Shown piece after piece: positions 1 through 10,238 of a stretch of DNA of 64,000 nt; the first letter of the stretch is position 1; each line of letters begins with the position of its first letter. Origin of the DNA: Bedellia somnulentella. Lineage: Eukaryota > Arthropoda > Insecta > Lepidoptera > Bedelliidae. The DNA is taken from contig OY755188.1 in assembly GCA_963576735.1 (NCBI GenBank), positions 2,976,001-3,040,000 on the forward strand. The letters run 5' to 3'. Below the pieces are notes generated by a model that ran no database searches, was not told where the DNA came from, and worked only from the letters and a program-made list of their open reading frames with translations. A program made the position numbers and the translations under genes.

Positions 1-1
1 C

Positions 2-2056
2 ATATCTAATAATACCAAACTGATAAAAATAAGTCGCTCAAAATTTAATCTGAAGCCTTGGATCACCCCCGGAGTCATACGATGCATGAAAAATCGAGAT
101 GCCCTTCACCAGAAAGTTCTAAGGCAACCCCGCAATGCCATAGCTAGGACCATTTTCATACGTTACAGGAACTATTGTGTCAATCTCCTCCACTCCCTTA
201 AACACAACTATGAAAGATCAGAATTGGAAAAAAACCGGTCTATACCGAAGAAACTATGGGGTACTATTAAAAGCATTTGCCACTCTCACTCTCCAAATGT
301 CCCTAATTCTGAATTGCTCACTCTTAACCCTGATCCTAAAGCCTCGGTAAATACGTGTAACCAATACTTTTCTTGTGTAGGAAAAAATATGTCACAAGCT
401 ATCTTGTCGAAAACCGGTGAAACAGAAGACTCACTTGCTTCGAAGTCAACCGTGGCTCACGAATCAGTAAGGTCAATGTTTTTGCACCCAACCGACGAGA
501 TGGAGGTTAGGTCGCTGATAGAGATGCTTCCATCCCATAGCGCGCCGGGATTAGATAAAATATCTAATGATCTTCTCAAGCAAATCAAAAATCACATTGC
601 TACTCCTCTCAGCCACGTATTTAATCTTAGCTTGTCGAGCGGTGTATTCCCCGAAATTTGGAAAACGGGTGTTATAACACCTGTCCATAAAGGTGGCTCA
701 AAGAAAATTCCATCAAATTTCCGCCCTATCACTCTGCTCTCATCCTTATCGAAACTTCTAGAGAAAATAGTAAACAAGCAGTTGATAAATTTTCTGGAGA
801 ATAATAATTTACTTTTTTCTGGACAGTACGGTTTTCGGCGGGGGAGGTCAACTGAGGATGCTGTCTGCGAGCTGGTGGACCATATTTCATCCATGTTAGA
901 TCAAGGAAAGGCTTGTGCTGGTGTCTTCATTGACAAATCAAAAGCATTTGACACTGTTTCTAAATCCATTACCTTAAGTAAACTCGAGTTGTCAGGTGTC
1001 CGAGGCTTAGCACTCAATTGGTTTGAAAGCTATCTGTCAAATAGAAATCAGCTATTAAAGGTTGACCAGGTGATAAGCGACTCTTGCCGTGTTGATTTCG
1101 GAGTGCCTCAGGGTAGTATCTTGGGTCCTACCCTCTTCCTACTCTACATGAACGACATATCGACTCTCCCACTTAAAGACGCTCGCATATTCTGTTATGC
1201 AGATGACACTGCAATTATCTTCAGTGGATCATCGTGGAATGATGTGTTGCAGAATGTGGAGGAGGGTATGGTCTCCGTGGTGGGCTGGCTTTCTCGTAAT
1301 TTGTTAACTTTAAACAGCGAAAAAACGAATCTAATGTGTTTTCACAAAACGAGGGCATCAGCTCCGCCTCGAACCACACTCAAGATACACACATGCTTCC
1401 CTGCAAACCTTGTCCCTTGCCAGTGTCCTACTCTTGCTTGCGTAACTGTCACAAAATACCTGGGAGTTACAATTGACCACAACTTGAACTTTAAGAGTCA
1501 TATTCATACACTCTCAGGCAGAATAAGAAAGGTTATCAATATCATGAAATTACTGCGCAACTCGGCCGACATTGACTTACTTAAACAAATCTATACGGCC
1601 ATTTGTGAATCACTGATCACTTACTGTCTTCCAGTTTGGGGTGGTGCCCCTATTACTACTATGTTGGAAATTGAAAGAGCTCAACGTTCAGTTTTAAAGG
1701 TTATGTCCAAAAAGAACTTTAGATACTCAACCACAAAGCTATACGATGAATGTGGGGTGCTCAGTGTGCGAGGGTTGTTTGTCATGAGGTCTATTCTTCG
1801 AGAGCATAAAAAGTGTTTAACACCCTCTACTGAACGCTCTCTTTTACAGAGAACTCCTAGACTGCCGACAACATTATGTAGGACAACTTTCGCGCAACGG
1901 TTTCCATCATTTATGCACCCCCATTTGTACAATGAAATATTAAAAATTAATGATATACGAGATTGTACAAAGAGGGAGGTAAAAATAAAGGTAAAAGATT
2001 GGCTCATGACTATGAATTATTCAAAAATTGAAAATTTGATTCGAATTGTATCTTGA
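2..2056 (+). CDS. LINE ORF2 protein, C-terminal two thirds (reverse transcriptase)
   Basis: The frame is open from base 2, so the start codon and the endonuclease domain lie left of the window; an internal ATG at 86 is not a natural start. Visible motifs run in the family order. KPWITPG marks the endonuclease-RT linker. SAPGLDKISNDLLK and NFRPITLLSS are early RT blocks. GQYGFRRGRSTEDAV, then FIDKSKAFDTV (catalytic Asp), GVPQGSILGP, and CYADDTAI (the YADD catalytic pair) follow. A C-terminal region with WGGAP and a basic tail closes the protein. No stop or frameshift interrupts the 684 visible codons, so this copy is young or still constrained. It is a mobile-element protein that copies its own RNA into DNA at the target site, not a host gene. 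Confidence 0.9.
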   Translation: MSNNTKLIKISRSKFNLKPWITPGVIRCMKNRDALHQKVLRQPRNAIARTIFIRYRNYCVNLLHSLKHNYERSELEKNRSIPKKLWGTIKSICHSHSPNVPNSELLTLNPDPKASVNTCNQYFSCVGKNMSQAILSKTGETEDSLASKSTVAHESVRSMFLHPTDEMEVRSLIEMLPSHSAPGLDKISNDLLKQIKNHIATPLSHVFNLSLSSGVFPEIWKTGVITPVHKGGSKKIPSNFRPITLLSSLSKLLEKIVNKQLINFLENNNLLFSGQYGFRRGRSTEDAVCELVDHISSMLDQGKACAGVFIDKSKAFDTVSKSITLSKLELSGVRGLALNWFESYLSNRNQLLKVDQVISDSCRVDFGVPQGSILGPTLFLLYMNDISTLPLKDARIFCYADDTAIIFSGSSWNDVLQNVEEGMVSVVGWLSRNLLTLNSEKTNLMCFHKTRASAPPRTTLKIHTCFPANLVPCQCPTLACVTVTKYLGVTIDHNLNFKSHIHTLSGRIRKVINIMKLLRNSADIDLLKQIYTAICESLITYCLPVWGGAPITTMLEIERAQRSVLKVMSKKNFRYSTTKLYDECGVLSVRGLFVMRSILREHKKCLTPSTERSLLQRTPRLPTTLCRTTFAQRFPSFMHPHLYNEILKINDIRDCTKREVKIKVKDWLMTMNYSKIENLIRIVS

Positions 2057-2092
2057 AAATGTTGAGACACTTAAACTTAATAAATCACTTAT

Positions 2093-2114
2093 TTACACCC
2101 ACATTCGCACGCAT

Positions 2115-2154
<40 letters not shown>

Positions 2155-2218
2155 CCACACACACATACACCCGCTCTCACACTCATACACAGACTCACAC
2201 CCACACCTACTCACACAG
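2093..2218. repeat. CA-rich microsatellite in LINE 3' UTR
   Basis: Perfect CA run at about 2119-2151 flanked by imperfect CA/CACT repeats. Short open frames read through it have only His/Thr repeats and are not genes. Confidence 0.9.
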
Positions 2219-2650
2219 TTATATTTCAGAATATAAATGTAAAAACACGAATCTTCTTAATATTTCAATTGTACTTTTCAGAGTGTTGTAGACATTTTGA
2301 ATAAATTATTAATAAATTGAATTTCTTATTGATATAATTGTTCATTATAATAATTTACAATTACTACATTATTATTAATTATTATTTATTTGCATAATGT
2401 TATGATTTTGTTTGTATTTAGTGTTAAGTTAAATGGATTAAGTGTATATTTTAATAAGTATTAGATTCTATAAATTTTCAATTATATTTTATCAATGTAT
2501 TATAATTTAATTCACTTTGTAAAATTGGAATTGTTATTTGTATTTGGTACCCACGATACAGGCTTGCCTAGTGTGGGGCCGCTGGTATTATGTATTTGTA
2601 AAATTTCAATTGGTAATAAACGATTATTATTATTATTATTATTATTAAGA

Positions 2651-2765
2651 AGGTCGTTTACGGTGGAGGAAGACATCGTGATGTAACAGAGTAGTTAGAG
2701 GCCTGCTTCATATCACGAAAATAGAGTCCATTCAAAAATGGGTACTCCGAACACAAGGTGACAAT
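2651..2765 (+). mobile_element. degenerate SINE-B fragment
   Basis: Matches the middle of SINE-B: TTTACGGTGGAGGAAGACAT and the later GGGTACTCCGAACAC segment are diverged versions of blocks seen intact at 22.7 kb and 29.7 kb. The following 2766-2991 holds nothing I can identify. Confidence 0.45.
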
Positions 2766-2991
2766 TTTTTGTTTTATTCGAAGCCTTAGGACTTCTGCGA
2801 CCTTTTTGGTAATATAGGGCTTCAACAATAAGTTACAATAAGGATAATCAACTAGGTTGGAACGCAGTCTGCATAGACCTCACAAACTGTGGATGGAAAG
2901 CTTGATGAAAGTTGCGAGAAGCAGATTTTTGTAGATAACTTTGTAACCTTATTTAGTAGTGGATCCCTGGAGGGGAAAATGATGAAACCAA

Positions 2992-3102
2992 ACATACATA
3001 CATACATATACTCACGGCTATATTTCCCTAAAAGGGGTAGCCAGAGCTAAGGAATTATAAATTCCGCAGCCACTTTTGGAAGTTGAGTGGGGAAAAGATG
3101 GT
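2992..3102 (-). mobile_element. SINE-A, 3' portion
   Basis: Begins on the plus strand with the CATACATA tail and CTCACGGC, continues through AGGGGTAGCCAGAGCTAAGG, and stops after GGGGAAAAGATGGTA. Only the 3' half of the SINE is present. Confidence 0.85.
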
Positions 3103-3140
3103 ATCACAATTATTTACACAACAAAAAAAATTAGTTAGAA

Positions 3141-3935
3141 TTATAGCAAACATAGAATCTACAGACAGTTGCAAACCCTTCTTCATCCAATTCAATATAC
3201 TCACCCTCCCCTGTATCTACATCTTAGAAATTATCAAAACTTGTTAGAAAATACCCCGACCTTTATAAAACTAGATCCTCCCAAAACCACCTATACTCAT
3301 TTAGACACCCAAATAAACTTCAATTCCCACAAACTCGCATGGCTCTCCAATCATCAAATACATATATAATGTCTATAAAAATATATAATAAACTACCAGA
3401 TAGCTATAAAAATATTACAAACGAACAGGCATTTATAAAAAAACTAAAAACCCTATTATTACAAAAAGCTTACTATAAGGTTGAAGAATTTTTGGATGAA
3501 AATCTGTTATAAAATAAATCCTACAACCCTTTCACATTTCCATCTCTTCATCCTTCTATTACTTGCCTACCTCAATAAACATTCCTGTCTGCATAGTTTA
3601 AAATCTTCGTTACCAATATTATAATTTATCATAAGTAAACCTATAAATTAGCATCTTAAAGATCTCATTTAGACACTAAGAAAATTATATTATTAAGCTA
3701 AGAAAGAAGATTACCAAATTGATTTATTATTATTATTCATTATTCTAGTCTCTTAAAATGTTCTTATTATCATTAAGTTTTCTTTTAAATTCTGTACTGT
3801 AAACTGTATGTTAATTTTAAGATAGTTATAAGATATTGCAGTGCCCTAACAGGGTTCAATGTCGGAACTTAATTAATATTTGTAACATCTTAATCTACCA
3901 CAATGAAGCAATAAACGATTTGAAGTTTGAAGTCT
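3141..3935 (+). pseudogene. 3' remnant of a second CR1/Jockey-type LINE
   Basis: A short frame (about 3369-3512) translates to MSIKIYNKLPDSYKNI followed by a Lys-rich stretch and KVEEFLDENLL, then stop. This is the usual C-terminal end of CR1/Jockey-group RT proteins. The 3' UTR follows and ends in AATAAACGATTTGAAGTTTG at 3910-3931, a tail of the same kind. The upstream coding region is gone or frameshifted. Confidence 0.65.
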
Positions 3936-3937
3936 AA

Positions 3938-4252
3938 AAGTTTAAACGGCGATAGGCCTGCCCCCTATCACGTGAGTACACTGCCATGCAAAACGTGGGT
4001 ACTCTGAACACCAGCATGGGTAGCATGAGGCTTCTGAGAGCGTGTATGTCACATGAGAAATGAGAAACTGACAGATTTTGTATGGATAATCTGTCAGTTT
4101 GTCATTTCTCATGTGACATACACGCTCTCAGAAGCCTCATGCTACGGGGGCAAAAATAGGTGACAAAGTCACGTGATGTTCAGAAGTATTAGTACCTCTG
4201 CCAACCCCTTCGGGGATATTCGGCGTGAACGTTTATGTTATGTTAAGTTTAA
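3938..4252 (+). mobile_element. 5'-truncated SINE-B, interrupted by a foldback element
   Basis: SINE-B sequence runs from AAACGGCGATAGGCC (3944) to the TTATG tail at 4245. It is flanked by the 9-bp direct repeat AAGTTTAAA (3938-3946 and 4244-4252), taken as the target-site duplication. The run is broken between GAACACCAG (ends 4014) and GTGACAAAG (from 4160) by the palindrome listed next; the uninterrupted order is seen at 22.9 kb. Confidence 0.85.
4015..4161. mobile_element. small foldback/MITE element, near-perfect palindrome
   Basis: Arms 4020-4077 and 4088-4145 are reverse complements over 58 bp with a single mismatch (4064/4101). The loop is 10 bases. It sits exactly inside a SINE-B copy whose empty version exists at 22.9 kb, so it is a later insertion. 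No transposase is present; the family is unknown to me. Confidence 0.85.
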
Positions 4253-4386
4253 AAGTAAAGGTTTTTGGTGATGGGTCTCCAACCGCATCGCCCAAAAATC
4301 CAATTGAAATCCCCAATACCCTTAGTCGCCTCTTACGACACCCGTGGGTAGAAAGGGGTAGTGACATTCTAAGCCGGCACTACATG
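4250..4386 (-). mobile_element. SINE-A, 5' portion (subfamily 2)
   Basis: Starts abruptly after the SINE-B tail with AAAGGTTTTTGGTGATGGGT and ends GCCGGCACTACATGGCAA. It carries the subfamily-2 signature GACACCCGTGGGTAGAAAGG. Confidence 0.85.
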
Positions 4387-4799
4387 GCAAATGAAACCAA
4401 AGTTTTCATTTAATATTATACTACAGGTATACCGGGAATATCAAAACTTTTAAAGTTTCTTGTGTTACTCAATGACATGGCAAACTAAATTCACAACTTA
4501 ATCTATGTGTAAAGCGAAAATTTAAGAAACTTTCAAAGAAATTCCTCAGAAGGAGGCAAATATTACATACAGAAGGATTGCATAAGTCTGGTTTTTATTT
4601 AATTTTAACTTAAATAAATAAAACTTATATTGAATAAAAAAATTCATTATGCACATCTATGTAATTGATTTGAAACATATCCATTTATAAACCTAAATCT
4701 ATTTATTGTTAAAGTATGTAGTCAAATTGATTTTTGTTATTATCATTTATCTATTTTAAGAAGTCCTACTTTAATGATTAAATTTGTGTTCAGACATAT
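4387..4799. other. FH intron sequence, no feature seen
   Basis: AT-rich unique-looking sequence without an open frame, splice-bracketed exon or recognised repeat. Confidence 0.5.
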
Positions 4800-4925
4800 A
4801 CGTTCTCACTGAGCTAGAGTCCATACTCATAGGCCATAGTCCATCACGCTGGCCAAGCGTGGGTCCGCAGACTAACGACAAGAAACATGATAGTGGCCTG
4901 GACCACCGTACTACCCAACAGTACT
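4800..4925 (-). mobile_element. SINE-C fragment (tRNA-derived repeat)
   Basis: Shares CATAGTCCATCACGCTGGCC with the longer copy at about 50885 and resembles a degraded copy near 29.38 kb. Only the 3' part is present. Confidence 0.5.
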
Positions 4926-4942
4926 AAAACCCAATAACTTAC

Positions 4943-5130
4943 CGCCCAATCTTGATAATCTTATCAAACTCCTTAGACTTCCCATGGAGGGTGTCCTTCA
5001 AAGCCTCCAAAGCCGGTAAAAGCCTATCTCTGAGTTCCATCGCCACTGCAATATGCATGGCGGTCGGGTACGTGTCGTTGGAACTCTGTGATTTGTTCAC
5101 GTGGTCGTTTGGATGGACCAGGTCTTTACT
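4943..5130 (-). pseudogene. duplicate of the 3' 188 bp of FH exon 5
   Basis: This matches 5476-5663, offset by 533 bp, with only a handful of substitutions, and it keeps a splice donor (GGGCG|GTAAG). The reading frame is intact from [18 protein letters not shown] to KIIKIG. The interior differences I can see are synonymous; a Pro-to-Leu change (KDP to KDL) sits at the upstream edge. There is no usable acceptor: the nearest AG (TATATAG) is followed by TAA in the required phase. Most likely it is a recent non-functional tandem copy. An assembly duplication of a heterozygous allele is the main alternative. Confidence 0.7.
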
Positions 5131-5475
5131 ATATTATATAGCAGATCTTACATCGCGGTATCATAGTATAAAACTGTTTGATCACTATTTTGGGGGTCAT
5201 TTGGATGGAACCAATCTTTACTATGTTTTTTCACTTCCTCGAAGCGGATTTTATGAGTAGCAGATCATGTATCGGTACTAAAGTGTTTTTAAAAGAACAC
5301 ATTTAAAAACGTTTTTCTGTCATATTTTCCTACTTTCTTATAGCGAAATTTTAGATAGTGGCAGATCGAGTATAGAGGTACCAAAGTGTTTAATTTAGAA
5401 ATAACACATGGAAATATATGCTTAAAAATCAAGGTGAATATACAACTTGACTGTCTATATAATATATAAACTCAC
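5131..5475. repeat. degenerate tandem segments between the exon-5 copies
   Basis: TTTGGATGGA...TCTTTACTAT at 5108-5135 recurs at about 5200-5225. GCAGATC followed by a TATCGGTAC-like block recurs near 5143, 5262 and 5361. It looks like repeated local duplication around the exon-5 edge. Confidence 0.45.
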
Positions 5476-5708
5476 CGTCCAATCTTGATAATCTTATCAA
5501 ACTCCTTAGACTTCCCATGCAGGGTGTCCTTCAAAGCCTCCAAAGCCGGTAGAAGCCTATCTCTGAGTTCCATCGCCACTGCAATATGCATGGCGGTCGG
5601 GTACGTGTCGTTGGAACTCTGTGATTTGTTCACGTGGTCGTTTGGATGGACCGGATCTTTGCTGCCGAGTTTTCCTCCTAGGATTTGGATGGCGCGGTTT
5701 GAGATTAC
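5476..5708 (-). CDS. FH: fumarate hydratase, exon 5
   Basis: Class II fumarase interconverts fumarate and malate, in the TCA cycle when mitochondrial and in fumarate disposal when cytosolic. This exon encodes 77 residues plus two bases. It contains [20 protein letters not shown], the family's substrate-site loop: HPNDHVN contributes to the second anion site and SSND to the active site. It then has [16 protein letters not shown] and a helix ending in DKIIKIG. Acceptor CATTCCAG precedes 5708 and donor GTGAGT follows 5476. The Arg codon at the end is split, as expected before the THTQDA block. A partial duplicate lies 345 bp downstream on this strand. Confidence 0.93.
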
Positions 5709-6290
5709 CTGGAATGATTTCAAAATATATTTACATATATATACTCAAAGGCACATCGCTCCAAAATCCCTTAAAAAGCCCCAATCAATAAATAGCCTCT
5801 TAGGACACAAACTGAACTAAGTTTGTAATACTGCACATAATTAATATTTAATACCCAAGAATGGCAACAGCCGTCGATACGAAAAAGCATAATGAATTGT
5901 TCTAGTTCAAGAAATATTTTTTAAGTAATAAACCTGGATCGCAGACACTAAACCCATTAAAATTTTAAACTAAATGTTTTTATGGATATTGAAAATTCTT
6001 CAGATAAATCAAAGAATGGGTTTTACAATTTCAAAACTCATATCTTAGCAAACAATTAAAACGGGGCAAAATTTTGGTCAAAAAAAATAATTTGAGAATT
6101 GGAAGTACCTAATTATTAGTTACATCTATGATTCAGTGAAGGATAAGCAAAAAAAATTGAGAAATAGTCTATGAGTTTAGGAATTAAAAGAACAAGTACC
6201 TAACTATTAATCACATCTGTATTGCCATGAGGGGTAGCTTAAGCTTTAGATTCAAGCAATTACCGGTGAAAAATATTTACTTAAATAACA
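5709..6290. other. FH intron 4, nothing recognised
   Basis: AT-rich intron between exon 5 and a SINE-A copy, with no other feature. Confidence 0.5.
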
Positions 6291-6541
6291 ACATACATAC
6301 ATATACCTACTCACGGCTATAAATCCCTAGAAGGGGTAGCCAGAGCTAAGGAATTCGAAATTCCTCAGCCACGTTTGGAAAGTTGAGTGGGGAAAAGATG
6401 GTAAAATAAAGGTTTTAGGTGATGGGTCTCCAACCGCAACGCCCAAAAATCTCTTAAAAGCCCCAATACCGTTAGTCGCCTCTTACGTACACCCACCGGA
6501 AGAAATGGGGTAGTGCTATTCTAAGCCGACACTACACAGCA
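6291..6541 (-). mobile_element. SINE-A, near full length (subfamily 1)
   Basis: Tail CATACATACATATACC at the left, ending CCGACACTACACAGCAA at the right, with the subfamily-1 signature CACCCACCGGAAGAAATGGG. Flanking ATAACAA repeats (left of 6291, right of 6541) are a likely target duplication. It lies 27 bp from FH exon 4. Confidence 0.9.
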
Positions 6542-6567
6542 ATATATAACAAATGTAAGTACAATAC

Positions 6568-6689
6568 CTCATTAGTGTTCATGTTAGACTGAGTGCCCGA
6601 GCCAGTCTGCCAGATGACGAGAGGAAAGTGCCCCTCCTTGTACAACTTGCCGGAGATCACATCGTCGCAAGCTTGCATTATCGCTTCCG
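6568..6689 (-). CDS. FH: fumarate hydratase, exon 4
   Basis: Two bases complete an Ala codon from exon 3, then 40 codons: [20 protein letters not shown] followed by [20 protein letters not shown]. The second block is the family's highly conserved [10 protein letters not shown] region, whose Ser/Thr/Gln residues bind the dicarboxylate. Acceptor TAAATTCCAG and donor GTATTG are present. The gene is interrupted on the 3' side by a SINE-A copy 27 bp away. Confidence 0.93.
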
Positions 6690-7179
6690 CTGGAATTTAG
6701 AATGTTTAATTGTAATTTGTCTAGATGATTAGAAGATTTTTAACGCCTTTTCAGTTAACGTGTAACATATGGGAGTCATTTCTTCAAATCGATAATTTCG
6801 TCTTTATCTCTTCTAACCTCTAAAAACATCAACTGCTGTCACACCCGCACGCAACGAACATTCGAATAGTGACAAGAATGGTGTATGGTAATATTGGATG
6901 AATACAACGATACCAATGCAGGTGTCGTCAGTTTCATCGCTTAGAAAGCGCCATCATTACTATTGGGCTAATCATTACTAATATTTGACATTCTAGGTGG
7001 CGAGTACGACAAATATATTTTACAATCAGGTAGAAGAGGTTCGATTAAAATTATCGTTTGGTTCGGAGAGTTGACCTCCTGATAGAATTATTGCTTCTCG
7101 GCTTTTACAATACCCAATTTTTTCCTGAGCATTAAATCTTACATGATTGAAATCTTACATGAAAGAAAATGCCAAGCCT
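6690..7179. other. FH intron 3 sequence, nothing recognised
   Basis: No repeat or coding signal seen between exon 4 and the MITE. Confidence 0.5.
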
Positions 7180-7667
7180 ATTCGGTATGCAAAGTTTTTT
7201 TTTGGTATTTATAAAATATTTTTATTCGATAGCCAACACGAAAATAAAAGACTAATTTGAATATTTTTCATTTAAAATGAGTTATTGTAAATTTATGATT
7301 TTTTAAAGATTGTTTAAGTTTTGTACTTAATGACGTCATGGATAGAAAATATCACGTAGCAACATGCAAAAGCGAAATGTTTAGTAAAAATGTTGCTGAT
7401 TGCAAAACATTTCACGAATTTTTGATCTCAAATGAAATTATTAGGATATTATACTAAACAAACCTATGATTTTCGATATTTTAGTAATAAACTGTAAAAC
7501 GAATGTCTTTGAAATAACGCGGAAGGTCAAATACTGTAACAGTTTTTTGTTAAAATAATGGTCATCTTAGCTTTGTTCGATTTAATTTCAAGAAAATATG
7601 TTTTAACATAATATCTCGAAATGGTTTCGTAATCAGCACAACTTTTGTAAAACTTTGCATACCGAAT
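7180..7667 (+). mobile_element. MITE with TTCGGTATGCAAAGTTTT terminal inverted repeats
   Basis: Left end ATTCGGTATGCAAAGTTTT and right end AAAACTTTGCATACCGAAT are inverted repeats. A second copy of the whole element lies inverted at 45282-45786. No transposase frame is present, so it is non-autonomous. I could not define the target duplication. Confidence 0.85.
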
Positions 7668-7970
7668 TCTGAATGAACTTAGTGAGGTGAGTTTTCTCAC
7701 ATTATGCTTCTTTGCGCAGACCCACGAATAAAAGGTGTTCAGTATAACCCTCCTTGTACTAATGCTTTACCAAGTTTGTGAATAGTGTCATTTAAAGTGA
7801 TAAATACACTGTTTCCATCTTCATACACTATAGGCAATACTTTTACAGACGATACTTTTTCAGAATATTGTATTAATACTAAGTTAGAACAAACAAATGA
7901 AATCAGAGTGATAAACACATAAATCAATCCATCGCAATAGGAAGTACAGCTGATGTAAAAATGGGCATAC

Positions 7971-8052
7971 CAATTTCCTTCTTCAGTCCATATTCCAAGT
8001 TGACTTTTGCCGCAGCCTTCTTCAGAATACCGAAAGCGACGATCACTGGGTA
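7971..8052 (-). CDS. FH: fumarate hydratase, exon 3
   Basis: Encodes YPVIVAFGILKKAAAKVNLE followed by YGLKKEI plus one base of an Ala codon finished by exon 4. This is the family block between the ERMP motif of exon 2 and the EAIMQA motif of exon 4. Acceptor TTCTTTTCAG and donor GTATGC fit. Low-complexity open frames around it on either strand are not genes. Confidence 0.92.
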
Positions 8053-8108
8053 CTGAAAAGAATGAAAGTAACCTGGTTAGCGACACTGTGTGTGGTAACG
8101 TCATTATA

Positions 8109-8270
8109 AGATGACCACGGAAGACAAATTGAGATAAGCAATATCAAAAGGAATATACTCTTAAAGGCAGACGTCCGAAGTTTGAAGAATAGAAATAAAG
8201 GCCAACAAAATTTACCGGGATAGTACAAGGTAGCGATCGATAGTCTAACTAATGGTGTGAGCATATGTAT
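8109..8270 (+). mobile_element. degenerate RTE LINE 3' end
   Basis: Aligns by eye with the C-terminal coding end of the RTE at 28.77-28.98 kb: AAAGGCAGACGTCCGAAGTT and GTAGCGATCGATAGTC, then GGTGTGAGCATATGTAT. It contains stops and is decayed. Confidence 0.7.
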
Positions 8271-8342
8271 TAGCCAATTCAATTTTTCATCATTGATGTT
8301 TTCCGTGGCTATTCGTTAATGGATACACATCTATTTTCTTAG

Positions 8343-8348
<6 letters not shown>

Positions 8349-8378
<30 letters not shown>
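8349..8378. repeat. AT microsatellite
   Basis: Fifteen AT units in a row. A degraded SINE-A-like stretch (GGCAGCCAGAGCCCTGAG) follows at about 8400-8460. Confidence 0.9.
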
Positions 8379-8380
<2 letters not shown>

Positions 8381-8829
8381 TCACTGTTTTGAATATTTAA
8401 AGAGGCAGCCAGAGCCCTGAGAATTAAAAATACTTCAACAGCATTTGAAAAGTAGTGTTTGCGTTCCCTACCTCCGAATTTTTTTACAAATTCGGAAGGC
8501 CACTTGTCTACCTTTCAGATAGAATGCAAATGTTGAGAACGCCTAACTATCACATAATTTGAATGTTTTTGTCCATGATTTGGTTCATTTGGTTCATAAT
8601 GACATTGATATTTTCAACACCAGCACTTCAACGGTTAAGCGTTTACTTACCATTTTGTATTTTTCAAAAGAAAGCTCTCAATAGAGTTTTATATATTACT
8701 AGCTTTTTGCCCCGCGACTTCGTCCGCGTGGACTTCATTTTTTGCATCCAGTTTACATAATACCAAAATACCGAAACACTATCTCAACTTCTGTTTTTTA
8801 TATTTATAATCCCGCGGGCATTGTAAATG

Positions 8830-9000
8830 ACATAAAGGACATTGAGGCTTTTTAAGTGATTGTTGGGCGATGCAGTTTGTGACCCATCACTTACAACCTT
8901 TATTAACCTATCTTTTATCAATATATTTCCAAAATTGGATGAAGAATCTCCGAAGCTATGGTTACCCTTTTATGGAATTTATGGTCGTTAGCATATATTC
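8830..9000 (+). mobile_element. degenerate SINE-A inside Helitron
   Basis: GTGATTGTTGGGCGATGCAG, then ACCCATCACTTACAACC and CTATGGTTACCCTTTTATGG follow the SINE-A order, strongly diverged. Confidence 0.7.
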
Positions 9001-9424
9001 ATGAATGATTGATAGATGGATTTCATAAATTCAATCGCACCAAGTTTTATTATAAAATGTAAAAAAACTCTATATTAACTTTCATTTGCTATATCAACCC
9101 GTTAGGGGTTGAGTTCCAAAAATTCCTTTTTAATTGTTCATAAGAATCATGAAACAAATATACCAAGTTTTTATGTTCAGAAATGAGAATATCTTTAGTA
9201 AGTACAGATACGGATAGTAGTTTGGCGCTGCGGCGACGGCCCGGTGCTGCCCCCTACACTGACCGTTGGTGATAGTGGGAGAGCTTGCAGCGATTGCTCG
9301 GCAATATAGGGATGATTAATGGTGGATCTCCTTCCAAAATAATCGCTAAATTGAAGGGATAGTGCTTGTTATTATTATATATAGTGTTATTTTAAGCTAA
9401 CAAAACATTTTTTTACAAAAAGCT

Positions 9425-9525
9425 TGAATTACCTGAGATACGAACCCGGGACGATTGATTCATAATAGTTCTAATTAAATATTCATAGTAGTTAGTTATA
9501 CCGCTACGCCACGGAGACGTTACCG
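9425..9525 (-). repeat. tRNA-like repeat (not a functional tRNA)
   Basis: On the minus strand TGGCGTAGCGGTATAACTA resembles a box A/D-arm and GGGTTCGTATC a box B. The spacing is too long and no acceptor stem forms, so this is a SINE-type remnant. Confidence 0.5.
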
Positions 9526-10178
9526 GGGCGGTGTCAAATTTTTATTACGCTTTATTTCATATTAGTCTTACTATTGATAAACAAATTTGTCATTTAAATT
9601 GATGAAACCCCTTCATCTTTCCAAAATGAACATTAACAAAGTGTCTGATGTGAATTCCATCGATGATAAAAATAATCGCTGCAATATTTTGAGCCATATA
9701 TGAGTTAAGGTTTTTTGATGTTCCTATGAGAACTCTTGCGGATTCCTTAGTTTCAAGGAATCGTCGTCGTTTCATTTAGCTTCTAAATTTACATGTTAAT
9801 ATTCGTTTGCAATATAAGTAGCCTCGGGAGTTCCTTATTTTCGGGGATCCATTACCGTACCATTAAGCTTCTAAATTTTGATTTTTATATTAGTTTACAA
9901 TATTTTACGTTGTTTTAAACGATGCACAGCGCCATCTCCAATGCATTTAGTAAGCAAACAATATTTTTGATTTCCCATGGGAACATATTTTTTCCGGGAT
10001 AAAAAGTACCCTATTATTTAATTTAGACTTCTAACTACACGTCTGAAAAATTTCAAAGCAATCGGTTCAGTATTTACGGCGTGAAAGCGGAACAAACAAA
10101 CAAACAAACTCACTTTCCCATTTATAATATTAGTATGGATGTGGTAGTTAAAAAAAAAAAAAGTTTCTTTTTACTATA

Positions 10179-10182
<4 letters not shown>

Positions 10183-10236
<54 letters not shown>
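10183..10236. repeat. AT microsatellite
   Basis: Twenty-seven AT units just outside the Helitron 5' end, preceded by an A run. Confidence 0.9.

Positions 10237-10238
<2 letters not shown>

Larger units (their letters stand above)
1..2650 (+). mobile_element. non-LTR retrotransposon (CR1/Jockey-type), 5' end outside window
   Basis: This is the 3' part of a LINE: a long reverse-transcriptase reading frame (2-2056), an AT-rich 3' UTR with a CA-rich tract, and a terminal ATT tandem repeat at about 2623-2647. Tandem-repeat tails of this kind are typical of CR1-like LINEs. The element lies in the presumed FH intron on the opposite strand. I do not assign a clade more finely than CR1/Jockey group. 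Confidence 0.85.
8699..10139 (-). mobile_element. non-autonomous Helitron with nested SINEs
   Basis: Read on the minus strand it starts TCCATACTAATATTATAAAT at 10139 and ends with a GC-rich stretch, GCGGGGCAAAAAGCTAG, at 8699. A flanking A precedes the 5' TC and a T follows the CTAG, the Helitron insertion rule (between A and T, no target duplication). No Rep/helicase frame is visible. It holds a decayed SINE-A (8830-9000) and a tRNA-like repeat (about 9425-9525). Confidence 0.75.

Noticed and set aside
2046..2304. Two His/Thr-rich frames
   Set aside because: Translation of the CA microsatellite in the LINE 3' UTR.
4952..5820. Plus-strand frames of 102 and 111 codons over the exon-5 copies
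   Set aside because: They are the antisense of fumarase exon 5 and its duplicate.
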